Source: CAYQCE01 sp964415885 (GTDB taxonomy: Bacteria; Zixibacteria; MSB-5A5; JAABVY01; JAHJOQ01). Taken from it: DNA of 30,284 bases. The notes beneath the pieces were generated by a model. The model saw only the letters and a program-made list of their open reading frames with translations, was not told where the DNA came from and did no database searches. How positions within the stretch are numbered: position 1 is the first letter of the stretch; each line of letters starts with the position of its first letter. The DNA is taken from assembly GCA_964415885.1 (NCBI GenBank), contig CAYQCE010000045.1, positions 1 to 30,284 of the forward strand, read 5' to 3'. Below, in pieces: positions 1 through 7,119 of this stretch. A program made the translations under genes and the position numbers.

Positions 1-155
1 TTTGAGATTGCCACGCTCGCTACGCTCACTCGCAAAGACCGAGGTTTTGGGGTTTGTCAACAAGCCGCTGTTGACCCGGGTTTCGTCCACCCGTTGGGTT
101 AACGGCAGACGCCTTGGTCTGCCGTAGTCGAATCACACGATCTCGTTTCGGCCCG

Positions 156-177
156 TGGCAGATGAGGACATCTGCCA
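156..177. repeat. 9-bp hairpin, TGGCAGATG family, copy 1
   Basis: A perfect inverted repeat: TGGCAGATG, loop AGGA, CATCTGCCA. A second, imperfect copy with the same left arm and the same preceding CCGTGGCAGATG context lies at 657-679, so this is a repeated element and not a one-off terminator. No T-tract follows. Confidence 0.65.
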
Positions 178-259
178 TGCACACAATCGTTGCGCTGTGC
201 GACGGCATTGCGTTCAGGAAAGGGCGCCTGAACGCGCGGTATCTGCCGCGACCAGGCGT

Positions 260-281
260 CGTCGGGAACCCCTTCCCGACG
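260..281. repeat. 9-bp hairpin, CGTCGGGAA family, copy 1
   Basis: A perfect inverted repeat: CGTCGGGAA, loop CCCC, TTCCCGACG. The same hairpin with the same loop recurs at 14776-14797, and in both copies it is preceded by GCGT and followed by an A-rich CCG context. This is a dispersed palindromic repeat of REP type. Confidence 0.7.
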
Positions 282-512
282 AAACCCGACACACGAGCGC
301 CCAAAGCCAACGGCGGGGTGGGCAATGACGCGCAACGCCTCACCCGGCGTATCGGCTTCGATTCGACCCTGAGCGGGCTACAGATCGCGATTGGCGAGAT
401 TCATCCTTCCACGAATTCTATAGGAGAGGATTATACGGAGATGATGATTGGGGTGCAGAACGGATCACGATTGATGGCGAATTCGGCGAATGAGAGATCG
501 CTTTCGGCGTGC

Positions 513-565
513 GTCAGGAGCGCAGGGATCCTACGGGCTACGGGCTGCGTGTAGGTGCTCCTGAC
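513..565. repeat. inverted repeat, GTCAGGAGC family, long spacer
   Basis: GTCAGGAGC at 513-521 is mirrored by GCTCCTGAC at 557-565, with 35 bases between. The same two arms occur at 16567-16589 with only five bases between. The element family therefore has a variable centre. Confidence 0.6.
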
Positions 566-656
566 CTGCGGGCTGATCGATCATATCTTCCAGGGCGGCC
601 CTGCCCCCGTCGAAAGATTGTTGCGATCAATGGCACGAGCCGATATCAGGTTCCCG

Positions 657-679
657 TGGCAGATGTTGGTATCTGACAT
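657..679. repeat. TGGCAGATG-family hairpin, copy 2 (imperfect)
   Basis: TGGCAGATG, a short loop, then TATCTGACA. The right arm carries one mismatch relative to the perfect copy at 156-177. The shared left flank (CCCGTGGCAGATG) supports common origin. Confidence 0.5.
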
Positions 680-795
680 ACATGTATTGCCACTTACTCC
701 GGGCGCCGGTGGATCATTTCCCGGCACCGGCCATTGCCCGAGGAGAGTCATGGAGCTATCGAAGTTTGTGACGTTTGGGATGTTTCGATTGCGGA

Positions 796-1293
796 TTAGA
801 GGCTGTCGCGGACTGTGCCGTCAGGTGCGTACTCGATGCGAGATATCTCGATGTCGTTCTCGAAGACGACCACCGACGACAGATTGCCGTTATCGTACCA
901 ATGCTTGAACTCGCCGTCTTTTTTGCCGTATTCGAAGTGAGACTCAATATACTTCTGGCCGTTAGGCTGATACATCACCTGGCGCCCGTGCGGATAGCCT
1001 TCGTGGAAGTTAAACGAGCGCTCGATCGTGCCGTCGGGGTACCATCCGCGCTGCTCGCCGTTAATCCGACCGTCTTTGTAGGGAGTGACGAGCTTCGCGA
1101 CATTCGACTGTGGAACGGAATCGGTTACTGTGCCGGTAAATGGATCGCCGTCATAATACATGACCACAACGCCGGTTTCCTCGTTGCGGACTCGCTCAAG
1201 ATCCGTAGATGTGAGGTCGGTTTCATCCTTCGATCCACAGGAGATCAGAAGTGCCAGCGTGGCAATTGCGAGTAAGATACGTAATATTGTCAT
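796..1293 (-). CDS. MORN-repeat lipoprotein
   Basis: A 165-residue exported lipoprotein. The N-terminus is a signal peptide ending in LLISC, with the lipidated cysteine at residue 19. The rest contains MORN_2-type repeats of the form DG...G....Y..NG (for example WYPDGTIERSFNF, YPHGRQVMYQPNGQK, KKDGEFKHWYDNGN). Proteins with these repeats are often annotated as the YwqK-family antitoxin, but the lipoprotein signal argues for a cell-envelope role, and no toxin partner is adjacent. The gene is divergent from the histidine kinase, with 91 bases between the starts. The ATG has no well-spaced Shine-Dalgarno sequence, but a promoter-like TATATT lies seven bases before it, so a leaderless transcript is possible. 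The function is unknown. Confidence 0.85.
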   Translation of the reverse strand: MTILRILLAIATLALLISCGSKDETDLTSTDLERVRNEETGVVVMYYDGDPFTGTVTDSVPQSNVAKLVTPYKDGRINGEQRGWYPDGTIERSFNFHEGYPHGRQVMYQPNGQKYIESHFEYGKKDGEFKHWYDNGNLSSVVVFENDIEISRIEYAPDGTVRDSL

Positions 1294-1300
1294 ATCCTAT

Positions 1301-1328
1301 AATATACGTGTCGGTCGATTCCTTTCAA
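1301..1328 (-). promoter_or_regulatory. promoter for MORN lipoprotein, possibly leaderless
   Basis: On the minus strand TTGAAA (1323-1328) and TATATT (1301-1306) are separated by 16 bases. The start codon of the lipoprotein gene lies only seven bases beyond the -10 hexamer, about where transcription would begin. Called by eye from hexamer match and spacing. Confidence 0.5.
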
Positions 1329-1348
1329 CAACAAAACCGGGTTTTGCC

Positions 1349-1376
1349 TTGACTGTCCAGAATTGCACCGGTTAAT
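1349..1376 (+). promoter_or_regulatory. promoter for histidine kinase cluster, possibly leaderless
   Basis: TTGACT (1349-1354) and GTTAAT (1371-1376) are separated by 16 bases. The GTG start of the kinase is eight bases after the -10 hexamer, and no ribosome binding site precedes it, so transcription probably starts at or within two bases of the start codon. Confidence 0.45.
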
Positions 1377-1384
1377 TTCGTACC

Positions 1385-3439
1385 GTGCAGGATATTCCTA
1401 TAAAGAGACGTTCGCTGAAGCTCATACTCAGCATCAAGCCGAGAGTGTTTCTATTCGTTGGGCTCTCGCTTGCTGCCCTGTTCCTGACAATCGTGGTGGT
1501 CGGGGTCCGCGAAAACCGAGACAATATCAAGCGAATGATGAAGGACCAGGCACGAGGACTGGTAGAGGCCGTCATGCGGTCGAGCGGAAACACGGTCGCG
1601 GCAAGTAACATGGTGGATAACCTGCTTATCGACAAACTGTCGGACGTCGCCGCACTCACCGGGCTTCGTTTTGAGGAGGGCGATCTCTCTCCGCTTCAGG
1701 TTGCGCGTATCTGTCAGGCGACCGGGATAAATCGAATGGACGTGGTGAATCCGGAGGGCGAGATCGTGATGTCGAGTGTTGTCGATGCCATCGGCGCGAT
1801 TTATGAAGAGTCGTTTATCGAGCGATTCCCGTTCGAAGACATAGCGATGGGACACGTTCGGAGTGCGAGTTTCGTTATCGGCGATGACAACCCGGTCATA
1901 CCGGCTCAGCTCGTTCTCGCGACCGCGCGGGGAGACTCTCCGGGTGCAGTCGTGCTGTTCAATGACTACAGCGTGCTCGAGAGCTTCAACGAGCGGATCG
2001 GGATCGGCACGCTGATCCGTGAGATTGGATCGGAAACCGGGATCGAGTACATTTTCTTTCAAACGGATGAGGGCGTGGTCCTGTCATCACGTGATCTCGG
2101 GCAAGTGCTGAAGATCGAGGCCGACCCGTTCGTGCGCGACATACTGGAGGAGAGCAGCTTCGGCGCCAGGGAGGTAGATTTCCAGGGTGAGAACGTGCTT
2201 GAGGTGATACGACCCTTCGAGGCGAGCGGGTTCCCTCGTGGTGTCCTGCGCATCGGTTTGTCGATGGACGGCTTCGAGCAGGTCTCCCGGAATTTTACTC
2301 ACCAGTTGACTGCAATCGGGGCGATACTCTTCGTCGTGTCATTCCTCGTGGTTACGCTGTTTCTCGCGAATCTGAATTACCGGACGCTCGAAAGCTCTTT
2401 TGTCGAAATGAAACGAGTTACCGGCAACATCCTTGATTCGATGCAGAGCGCGGTTGTTGTTGTCGACAGTTCCGGAACCATAACATCTTTCAACCCGCGA
2501 GCGGAGGAGATGTTCAAACGACGAGAGGCGGATGCCGTGGGGCGGAAGTACTCTGAATTGTTCGATGATGATCCGCTCATGCTCGAGAAAGTGGGCAGGG
2601 AGACCTCCCGCAGCGAACGTCGCATCAGGCTGCCGGACGGCAGAGAAATTGAGGCGATAGTCGCGGCGTCGGAGGTGGCCGGACCGGACGGCAGAGAGAT
2701 CGGCGCAGTGAGTCTCGTGCACGATGTCACCGAAGAACGTCGCATGGAGCGGGCGGCCAAGCGCTCGGAACGACTCTCCGAACTTGGCAATCTCGCAGCA
2801 GGTGTTGCGCACGAGATACGGAATCCGCTGAATGCCATAGGAATCGCTTCGCAGAGGCTGAAGTCGGAGTTCGAGCCTAAAGAGGACAGCGAGGAGTATG
2901 TCCAGCTCGTCGGAAACATTCGCAGCGAGATAGATCGACTGAATGATATTATCAACCAGTTCCTCGCTCTGGCGCGATCGCACGCGTCGAAACGCGACGA
3001 TGTCGACTTGGTATATCTCGTCAGTGAAGTCAGGAGACTCATGGATGCCGAGGCTCGTGAACGTCAAATAGAGATCGTGAGTGACCTAAGCGACTCGGTA
3101 GTTATCGAAGCCAGCCGGGATGATTTGAAGAAAGTGCTGATCAATCTGATCAAAAACTCGATAGAGGCATGCTCTGCGGGGGACAAGATATGGCTCAGCC
3201 TGACGCGCGAAGATACAGAGGCTAAACTTGCGATAGAAGACAGCGGACCGGGTATTGCGGAAGATAAGCGCGAAAGAGTTTTCCGACCGTACTTCACGAC
3301 AAAGGAGAGCGGAACCGGATTGGGGCTTGCTCTCTCGCACCGGATAGTGAGCGACCATGATGGTTCTCTCGAGTATGAGGAACGGAACGGCGGCGGTGCG
3401 CGATTCGTTATAACACTGCCGATCAGAAAGGAGAGGTGA
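1385..3439 (+). CDS. membrane sensor histidine kinase (PAS-HisKA-HATPase)
   Basis: A 684-residue two-component sensor kinase. Order: a short basic N-terminus, a membrane segment at about 20-41, an extracytoplasmic sensor of about 265 residues that I do not recognise, a second membrane segment at about 308-330, a PAS domain at about 343-450, a HisKA domain with the phospho-acceptor in AAGVAHEIRNPLN (His476), and an HATPase domain with the N box (NLIKNSIEA, about 587), DSGPGI and GTGLGLAL. This layout is that of NtrB/ZraS-type kinases, which often serve NtrC-type regulators. The only NtrC protein here is 25 kb away, whereas three stand-alone receivers follow in the same direction. The GTG start is chosen because it keeps the basic pre-membrane residues; later in-frame starts would cut into the first membrane segment. 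The following lipoprotein starts one base after the stop. Confidence 0.95.
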   Translation: MQDIPIKRRSLKLILSIKPRVFLFVGLSLAALFLTIVVVGVRENRDNIKRMMKDQARGLVEAVMRSSGNTVAASNMVDNLLIDKLSDVAALTGLRFEEGDLSPLQVARICQATGINRMDVVNPEGEIVMSSVVDAIGAIYEESFIERFPFEDIAMGHVRSASFVIGDDNPVIPAQLVLATARGDSPGAVVLFNDYSVLESFNERIGIGTLIREIGSETGIEYIFFQTDEGVVLSSRDLGQVLKIEADPFVRDILEESSFGAREVDFQGENVLEVIRPFEASGFPRGVLRIGLSMDGFEQVSRNFTHQLTAIGAILFVVSFLVVTLFLANLNYRTLESSFVEMKRVTGNILDSMQSAVVVVDSSGTITSFNPRAEEMFKRREADAVGRKYSELFDDDPLMLEKVGRETSRSERRIRLPDGREIEAIVAASEVAGPDGREIGAVSLVHDVTEERRMERAAKRSERLSELGNLAAGVAHEIRNPLNAIGIASQRLKSEFEPKEDSEEYVQLVGNIRSEIDRLNDIINQFLALARSHASKRDDVDLVYLVSEVRRLMDAEARERQIEIVSDLSDSVVIEASRDDLKKVLINLIKNSIEACSAGDKIWLSLTREDTEAKLAIEDSGPGIAEDKRERVFRPYFTTKESGTGLGLALSHRIVSDHDGSLEYEERNGGGARFVITLPIRKER

Positions 3440-3440
3440 T

Positions 3441-3905
3441 ATGACTCGATGCTTATTCTTGATTCCTGTTGCGGTCTTTATCATCATTGCGGGCTGTGGC
3501 TCCACCGAGACAGTCGATGACCGGACGGCCATAGAGGGTATCGCCGATGATATCGAGGCTGCGGCCGAGACAGGCGATATGATGAAAATCGACAAGCACC
3601 TGGCGCTTCAGGCGAAGACGGACGGATATGATGCCAATCGCATGCTCATGGAGCTGAGCTATCCCGACGCGCTCAAACCGATGTTCAAGTCGCGCTCCGT
3701 ACGCGTCATGGACGATTCGGCGTGGCTCGAATTCGCAGTTTACCCGCACACGACGACATACAGTGATCTCTTCGAGCGCAGCAGGGTCAGGCTCATGCGC
3801 TCCGGTGGCTGGAGGATCGTCACGTACGACATTCGTAAGAACCAGCCGGCAGCTCGGCCAGATACCGCCGATACCGCAGTTGTTGACACTATGGAGGCGA
3901 ATTGA
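3441..3905 (+). CDS. small lipoprotein of unknown function
   Basis: A 154-residue predicted lipoprotein: signal peptide, lipobox IAGC with Cys19, then an acidic, mostly helical region and a C-terminal part (SRVRLMRSGGWRIVTYDI) like the strand-rich core of SnoaL/NTF2-like folds. That fold suggestion is weak. AGGAGAGG precedes the ATG. The gene starts one base after the histidine kinase stop, and its end overlaps the start of the nitrilase-family gene, so translation of the three is probably coupled. One possible role is as a periplasmic partner of the kinase sensor domain, but this rests only on gene order. Confidence 0.8.
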   Translation: MTRCLFLIPVAVFIIIAGCGSTETVDDRTAIEGIADDIEAAAETGDMMKIDKHLALQAKTDGYDANRMLMELSYPDALKPMFKSRSVRVMDDSAWLEFAVYPHTTTYSDLFERSRVRLMRSGGWRIVTYDIRKNQPAARPDTADTAVVDTMEAN

Positions 3906-4699
3906 GGGTAGCCTTTCTGCAGACTCACCCTGAATACCATCGGGTGGAGAAAAACGTTAGCCGCCTCTGCAGTATGATCGCATCCACCGACGCCGACTTG
4001 ATTGTCGCTCCGGAACTGTGCACGACAGGCTATCTGTTTGCGGACCGCGCGGAACTCGCGAAATACGCGGAGGAGATACCGCACGGCGAGACATGCGAGA
4101 GAGTGCGAGAGGTTGCCCGGCGAGACGGTACGGTCGTTGTGTTCGGGATGGTGGAGAAATCTGGTGACAAGCTGTTTAATTCGGCGGTGCTTTTTAGTGG
4201 TGATTCGTACCACGTATATCGTAAGATACATTTGTTCGGCCCCGAATCAGGCTACTTCGATCCGGGCGATCTTAAGCCAACCTGTTTTGATTATGGCTCC
4301 GTGAAGATCGGAATGATGATCTGCTTCGATTACTTTTTCCCGGAGCTGTGCCGGATCATAGCTCTGCAGGGAGCTCACGTTATCTGCCATCCGTCGAATC
4401 TCGTTACTCAGTATTGTCAGGAGATAATGAAAACACGATCGCTTGAGAACAGGATCTTCGCGATCACCACCAATCGTATCGGCTCCGAAACGCTCGGTAA
4501 TATCGATCTGGAGTTTACGGGCAGGTCCCAGATCACGGCGCCGGATGGCAAAGTCATGTGCGGCGCCGGCGAGAAATCTGAGGTTGTTCAAATAGTGGAC
4601 ATTGATCCGGCGGCTGCAGATGACAAGAAAGTTACGCCCTGGAACGATCTGTTCGAAAACCGCAGGCCGGAATTCTACGAAGATCTACTTAGAAGTTAA
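3902..4699 (+). CDS. carbon-nitrogen hydrolase (nitrilase superfamily)
   Basis: A 265-residue cytoplasmic amidohydrolase of the nitrilase superfamily, which cleaves non-peptide C-N bonds through a Glu-Lys-Cys triad. The triad is visible: Glu38 in APELCTTGY, Lys108 in YRKIHLF and Cys141 in GMMICFDYFFPE. The length is typical for the stand-alone amidase branches (omega-amidase, N-carbamoyl-type or Nit-like enzymes). The substrate cannot be read from the sequence. The TTG start overlaps the TGA of the preceding lipoprotein gene by two bases and is preceded by GGAGG at good spacing. This fixes the start and indicates translational coupling. A 54-base gap leads to the receiver genes. Confidence 0.93.
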   Translation: MRVAFLQTHPEYHRVEKNVSRLCSMIASTDADLIVAPELCTTGYLFADRAELAKYAEEIPHGETCERVREVARRDGTVVVFGMVEKSGDKLFNSAVLFSGDSYHVYRKIHLFGPESGYFDPGDLKPTCFDYGSVKIGMMICFDYFFPELCRIIALQGAHVICHPSNLVTQYCQEIMKTRSLENRIFAITTNRIGSETLGNIDLEFTGRSQITAPDGKVMCGAGEKSEVVQIVDIDPAAADDKKVTPWNDLFENRRPEFYEDLLRS

Positions 4700-4753
4700 T
4701 TGGCTCTGATACTCTGTCGATACATTTAACGAAAGCTGAAAAAAGAGGGGACC

Positions 4754-5173
4754 ATGGGAGTTGATGGTAAACGTGTTCTTGTAGTTGATGATGAGTCGCT
4801 GGTGCTCGATTTCGTCGAGAGATTCCTCGTGAGGTATGGATTTGAGGTGAAGACGGCATTGAGCGCACGTGAGGCTATCGATCTGCTCGAGGATTTCACT
4901 CCGGATATCTTGATTCTCGATATCTCGATGCCGGAGGTGAGTGGTTACGACTTGGCGAGGACGCTGCGAAATGACAATCGGTACAGCGGTATCCCGATCG
5001 CATTTCTAAGCGGTCACGATATTGAATGGGATGCCGGTGAGTCGTTCGACGCCGGAGGAGAGGTTTACATCAGAAAGCCGTTTTCGGGCGAAGCGCTGAT
5101 CGAGACGGTGAAGGCGGTAATAGCGCTCGGAGCGACCGAGGAGAATACAGCAGATGAGAAGCCGAAACGTTGA
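4754..5173 (+). CDS. stand-alone response regulator receiver 1
   Basis: A 139-residue CheY-like receiver with no output domain. Visible are the acidic pair Asp12/Asp13, phospho-acceptor Asp56 in LILDISMP, Ser86 in the switch position (usually Thr or Ser) and Lys108 in YIRKPF. It would accept phosphate from a histidine kinase and act by protein contact. AAGAGGGG precedes the ATG. The gene overlaps the next receiver gene by 20 bases. It shares with the next two receivers an unusual stretch between the switch residue and the lysine (a conserved D, then SF, then GG), which indicates tandem duplication. Confidence 0.95.
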   Translation: MGVDGKRVLVVDDESLVLDFVERFLVRYGFEVKTALSAREAIDLLEDFTPDILILDISMPEVSGYDLARTLRNDNRYSGIPIAFLSGHDIEWDAGESFDAGGEVYIRKPFSGEALIETVKAVIALGATEENTADEKPKR

Positions 5174-5597
5174 AGAGGACTTCTTTCTCGACGACGCATT
5201 TGACGATGAGGCGTTCGACCAGATTCGCGTAGTGGCGGTCGATGATGAGCCGGATGTGGTGTCATCGGTAGTCACCCTGATGTCCGAATTCGGGTTCGAG
5301 GTCGTCGGCGAATCTGATCCTGAGAAAGCGGTCGAACTCGTTAAGCGGTATCGTCCCGATGTCATCCTGCTCGACATCATGATGCCGGGTCTCGACGGAT
5401 ACGAACTCGCGGAGCTACTCGGGGAGGAGGGGGCACTTAGTGATATTCCGATCGTGTTTCTCACGGCGAAGGACTATCACGATGACGCCTGCCAGAGCTT
5501 CGCGCACGGCGGCACACTATTCATAAAGAAACCCTTTATGGCGCAGGAGCTTGCGGAGACGCTTCGAATCGCGGTCTCTCTGTCACGTTCGATGTAA
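5154..5597 (+). CDS. stand-alone response regulator receiver 2
   Basis: A 147-residue single-domain receiver with an acidic extension of about 24 residues ahead of the fold. Conserved residues are Asp30/Asp31, phospho-acceptor Asp74 in ILLDIMMP, Thr104 in VFLTAKD and Lys126 in FIKKPF. The start lies inside the preceding receiver gene (20-base overlap), which points to coupled translation. The acidic extension is absent from the neighbouring paralogues and could be a docking tail, or it could mean that the true start is later. No internal start with a better ribosome binding site is obvious. Confidence 0.92.
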   Translation: MRSRNVEEDFFLDDAFDDEAFDQIRVVAVDDEPDVVSSVVTLMSEFGFEVVGESDPEKAVELVKRYRPDVILLDIMMPGLDGYELAELLGEEGALSDIPIVFLTAKDYHDDACQSFAHGGTLFIKKPFMAQELAETLRIAVSLSRSM

Positions 5598-5656
5598 GGT
5601 ATATTCTTTTTTGTTACAGTTTGGGGCAGTCGGGCCGATATAGACAATAGGTGATT

Positions 5657-6058
5657 ATGACGAATCAAGCCAAGACAAAAGCCGCGAAAGTCCTCGTTAT
5701 CGATGATGAGGCCGAAATCACACAGATCATAGAAGCGTTTCTCGAGAACGCCGGATACGTGGTCACGACCGAGAATTCCTCAGTAATGGGTATCGAACGG
5801 GCAAAGGAGATCAAGCCTGACCTGATCCTGCTCGACATCATGATGCCCAATATGGATGGTTATGAAATCTGTGATGAGCTAAAGAAGAACGCGGACACCA
5901 AGAACATCCCGGTCATTTTCCTGACCGGCAAGGACTCCCGTGACGATCAGGGGCGCTCGTTTCAGGTAGGCGGCGATATGTTTGTCAAGAAGCCGTTCTC
6001 GTGCGAAAGACTCCTCGAAATCGTTAATATCGTGTTAGTCTCCATGGCAAAACAGTAG
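5657..6058 (+). CDS. stand-alone response regulator receiver 3
   Basis: A 133-residue single-domain receiver: Asp16/Asp17, phospho-acceptor Asp60 in LILLDIMMP, Thr90 in IFLTGKD and Lys112 in FVKKPF. It carries the same D..GRSF..GG spacing before the lysine as its two upstream neighbours. ATG at 5657 is preferred over the in-frame GTG at 5651 because AGGTG sits just upstream of the ATG, while the GTG has no ribosome binding site. It lies 59 bases after receiver 2 and is followed by a strong terminator, so it is probably the last gene of the cluster that begins with the histidine kinase. Confidence 0.94.
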   Translation: MTNQAKTKAAKVLVIDDEAEITQIIEAFLENAGYVVTTENSSVMGIERAKEIKPDLILLDIMMPNMDGYEICDELKKNADTKNIPVIFLTGKDSRDDQGRSFQVGGDMFVKKPFSCERLLEIVNIVLVSMAKQ

Positions 6059-6073
6059 AGGTCGCTGGCAGAG

Positions 6074-6097
6074 CGGTCCACTCCGGACCGTTTTTTT
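6074..6097 (+). terminator. rho-independent terminator of kinase/receiver cluster
   Basis: CGGTCC, a five-base loop, GGACCG, followed at once by seven T. It lies 15 bases after the stop of receiver 3 and closes the co-directional cluster. Confidence 0.85.
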
Positions 6098-6123
6098 GTT
6101 GCAACTGCTGGTGCGATGCACCA

Positions 6124-6129
6124 TATAAT
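6124..6129 (+). promoter_or_regulatory. -10 hexamer five bases before PhaR-like start
   Basis: A perfect TATAAT lies five bases before the ATG of the PhaR-like gene, which has no ribosome binding site. A possible -35 (TTGCAA, 6099-6104) is spaced at 19 bases, which is long. The surrounding ATATAATAATATATG is AT-rich, so chance is not excluded. Confidence 0.4.
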
Positions 6130-6134
6130 AATAT

Positions 6135-6725
6135 ATGGAGTATGTTCTGAAGCGATACTCAAATCGGCGGTTGTACGATCCGCAGTCGGCGGAGAATATC
6201 ACGCTCGACCGTGTAGTGGAACTGGTCAGAGAGGGGCGTCGCATCCGCGTAATCGACAACGCATCCGGCGAGGACGCTACCACCCGTGTATTGGGAAAGG
6301 CATTTCTGCACTCGCTTCACGGCAGAAGGGCCGATCGATCCACGCTCGAGATGCTGAGAGTTTTGATAGCACAGGGAGGAGAATCCAGCATGGATATCTT
6401 GAAAAAAACGATGCTCGCGTCGCTTGGGGCGTTCGAGGTTACACGCCAGAAGGCCGAGGAAATAATCGATACATTGATTCAGAAGGGCGAGCTCGCGAAA
6501 TCCGAGCGGTCACAGGCCATAAGCGAGCTTATGGACAAGGCACAGGATTCGACCGAGAAGTTCCGGGATCGTGTATCGGAAGAAGTCACGCGCACGGTTG
6601 AGAATCTGCGGGTGGCGAAGAAGAAAGATCTCGACGAGCTTGAGGCCAAGGTTGATCAACTGATCGAAGTCATTGGTCGACTCGAGTCCAAAATCGGCGG
6701 TGATCCCGAACCTCCAAAAGAGTGA
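6135..6725 (+). CDS. PhaR-type regulator fused to phasin-like coiled coil
   Basis: A 196-residue protein. Residues 1-60 match the PhaR/PhbR N-terminal DNA-binding domain, whose hallmark KRYSNRRLYD is at 6-15; in known systems this domain represses genes of polyhydroxyalkanoate storage and senses the polymer. Residues 86-188 are a charged, Gln- and Glu-rich amphipathic helix region (MDILKKTMLASLGAFEVTR, then long heptads) like the granule-binding phasin/PhaF family. Such a fusion could bind both DNA and granule. No PHA synthase, thiolase or reductase is in the window, so the storage role is inferred only from the family. It is separated from the receivers by a terminator. Confidence 0.85.
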   Translation: MEYVLKRYSNRRLYDPQSAENITLDRVVELVREGRRIRVIDNASGEDATTRVLGKAFLHSLHGRRADRSTLEMLRVLIAQGGESSMDILKKTMLASLGAFEVTRQKAEEIIDTLIQKGELAKSERSQAISELMDKAQDSTEKFRDRVSEEVTRTVENLRVAKKKDLDELEAKVDQLIEVIGRLESKIGGDPEPPKE

Positions 6726-6895
6726 TCCGTCATTTCTGCAAAAGAAATCTTGACAATTCACTCCACTCGGGCGTAGCTTTACTGCAAGACAAGATCGAGT
6801 CCGTTCCCTTTTCTGGTGATTGAAGAGGGTATCTCATTCACCGCTTTTGAGAATAGTGATACGCTGCAGCTCAGTACGAGTGCACGCGTAACGAT

Positions 6896-7013
6896 TTGGC
6901 GGGCGCCACAACTCCGGGAATTCGGGAGCCGTAACCATCTTATGGCACCCTGTCAATCCCGACATTTGGGCTTATGAGGGGGGATGCCATCCGGATTCCC
7001 GGTAACCCGCCAA
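6896..7013 (+). ncRNA. candidate structured leader or small RNA
   Basis: TTGGCGGG at 6896-6903 pairs perfectly with CCCGCCAA at 7006-7013, closing a region that itself holds several short hairpins: CTCC/GGAG around 6912-6928, CCAT-ctt-ATGG, CCC/GGG around 6958-6970, and GGAT-gcc-ATCC. This would make a multi-branch fold. No known riboswitch consensus was recognised. An eight-base match over about 100 bases can occur by chance in a spacer of this size, so the call is weak. Confidence 0.2.
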
Positions 7014-7028
7014 GCCGCGCAGGAACAT

Positions 7029-7058
7029 TTGACTTACCTCCCAGTTTCCCCATATTAA
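7029..7058 (+). promoter_or_regulatory. possible promoter of alpha/beta hydrolase
   Basis: TTGACT (7029-7034) and TATTAA (7053-7058) with 18 bases between, about 60 bases before the hydrolase start. The match is moderate. Confidence 0.35.
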
Positions 7059-7119
7059 GCCACTAAGACGAGACTGCAAACTCTCAGGAGTGTAGAAGCC
7101 GAGATTGGAGTGATGGAGA

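Larger units (their letters stand above)
1..795. other. gene-free spacer with hairpin repeats
   Basis: No convincing gene is visible in this stretch. Open frames cross it, but they have no plausible ribosome binding site and show no recognisable protein family. It holds several short perfect inverted repeats (156-177, 260-281, 513-565, 657-679). Relatives of two of them recur in other gene-free spacers of this window, near 14776 and 16567. The first 30 bases, rich in gctcgctacgctcac-type sequence, and the bases around 52-62 (GTCAACAAGCC, whose complement resembles the last bases of the window) also look like dispersed intergenic repeat rather than coding sequence. Confidence 0.6.
6726..7119. 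other. gene-free spacer upstream of alpha/beta hydrolase
   Basis: No gene is visible. The stretch contains a region that could fold into a closed multi-hairpin structure (6896-7013) and a promoter-like pair (7029-7058). A TTGACA at about 6749-6754 has no good -10 partner at 16-18 bases. Nothing else was recognised. Confidence 0.5.

Noticed and set aside
114..554. A 146-codon open frame on the plus strand in the left spacer
   Set aside because: It runs through at least three hairpin repeats, has no ribosome binding site and its translation resembles no family; composition follows the repeat sequence.
775..1275. A 166-codon plus-strand frame
   Set aside because: It is the antisense shadow of the MORN lipoprotein gene, which has a signal peptide, lipobox and repeat motifs.
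796..1293. MORN lipoprotein considered as part of a toxin-antitoxin system
   Set aside because: The YwqK-type annotation rests on MORN repeats alone; the protein is exported and no toxin gene is adjacent.
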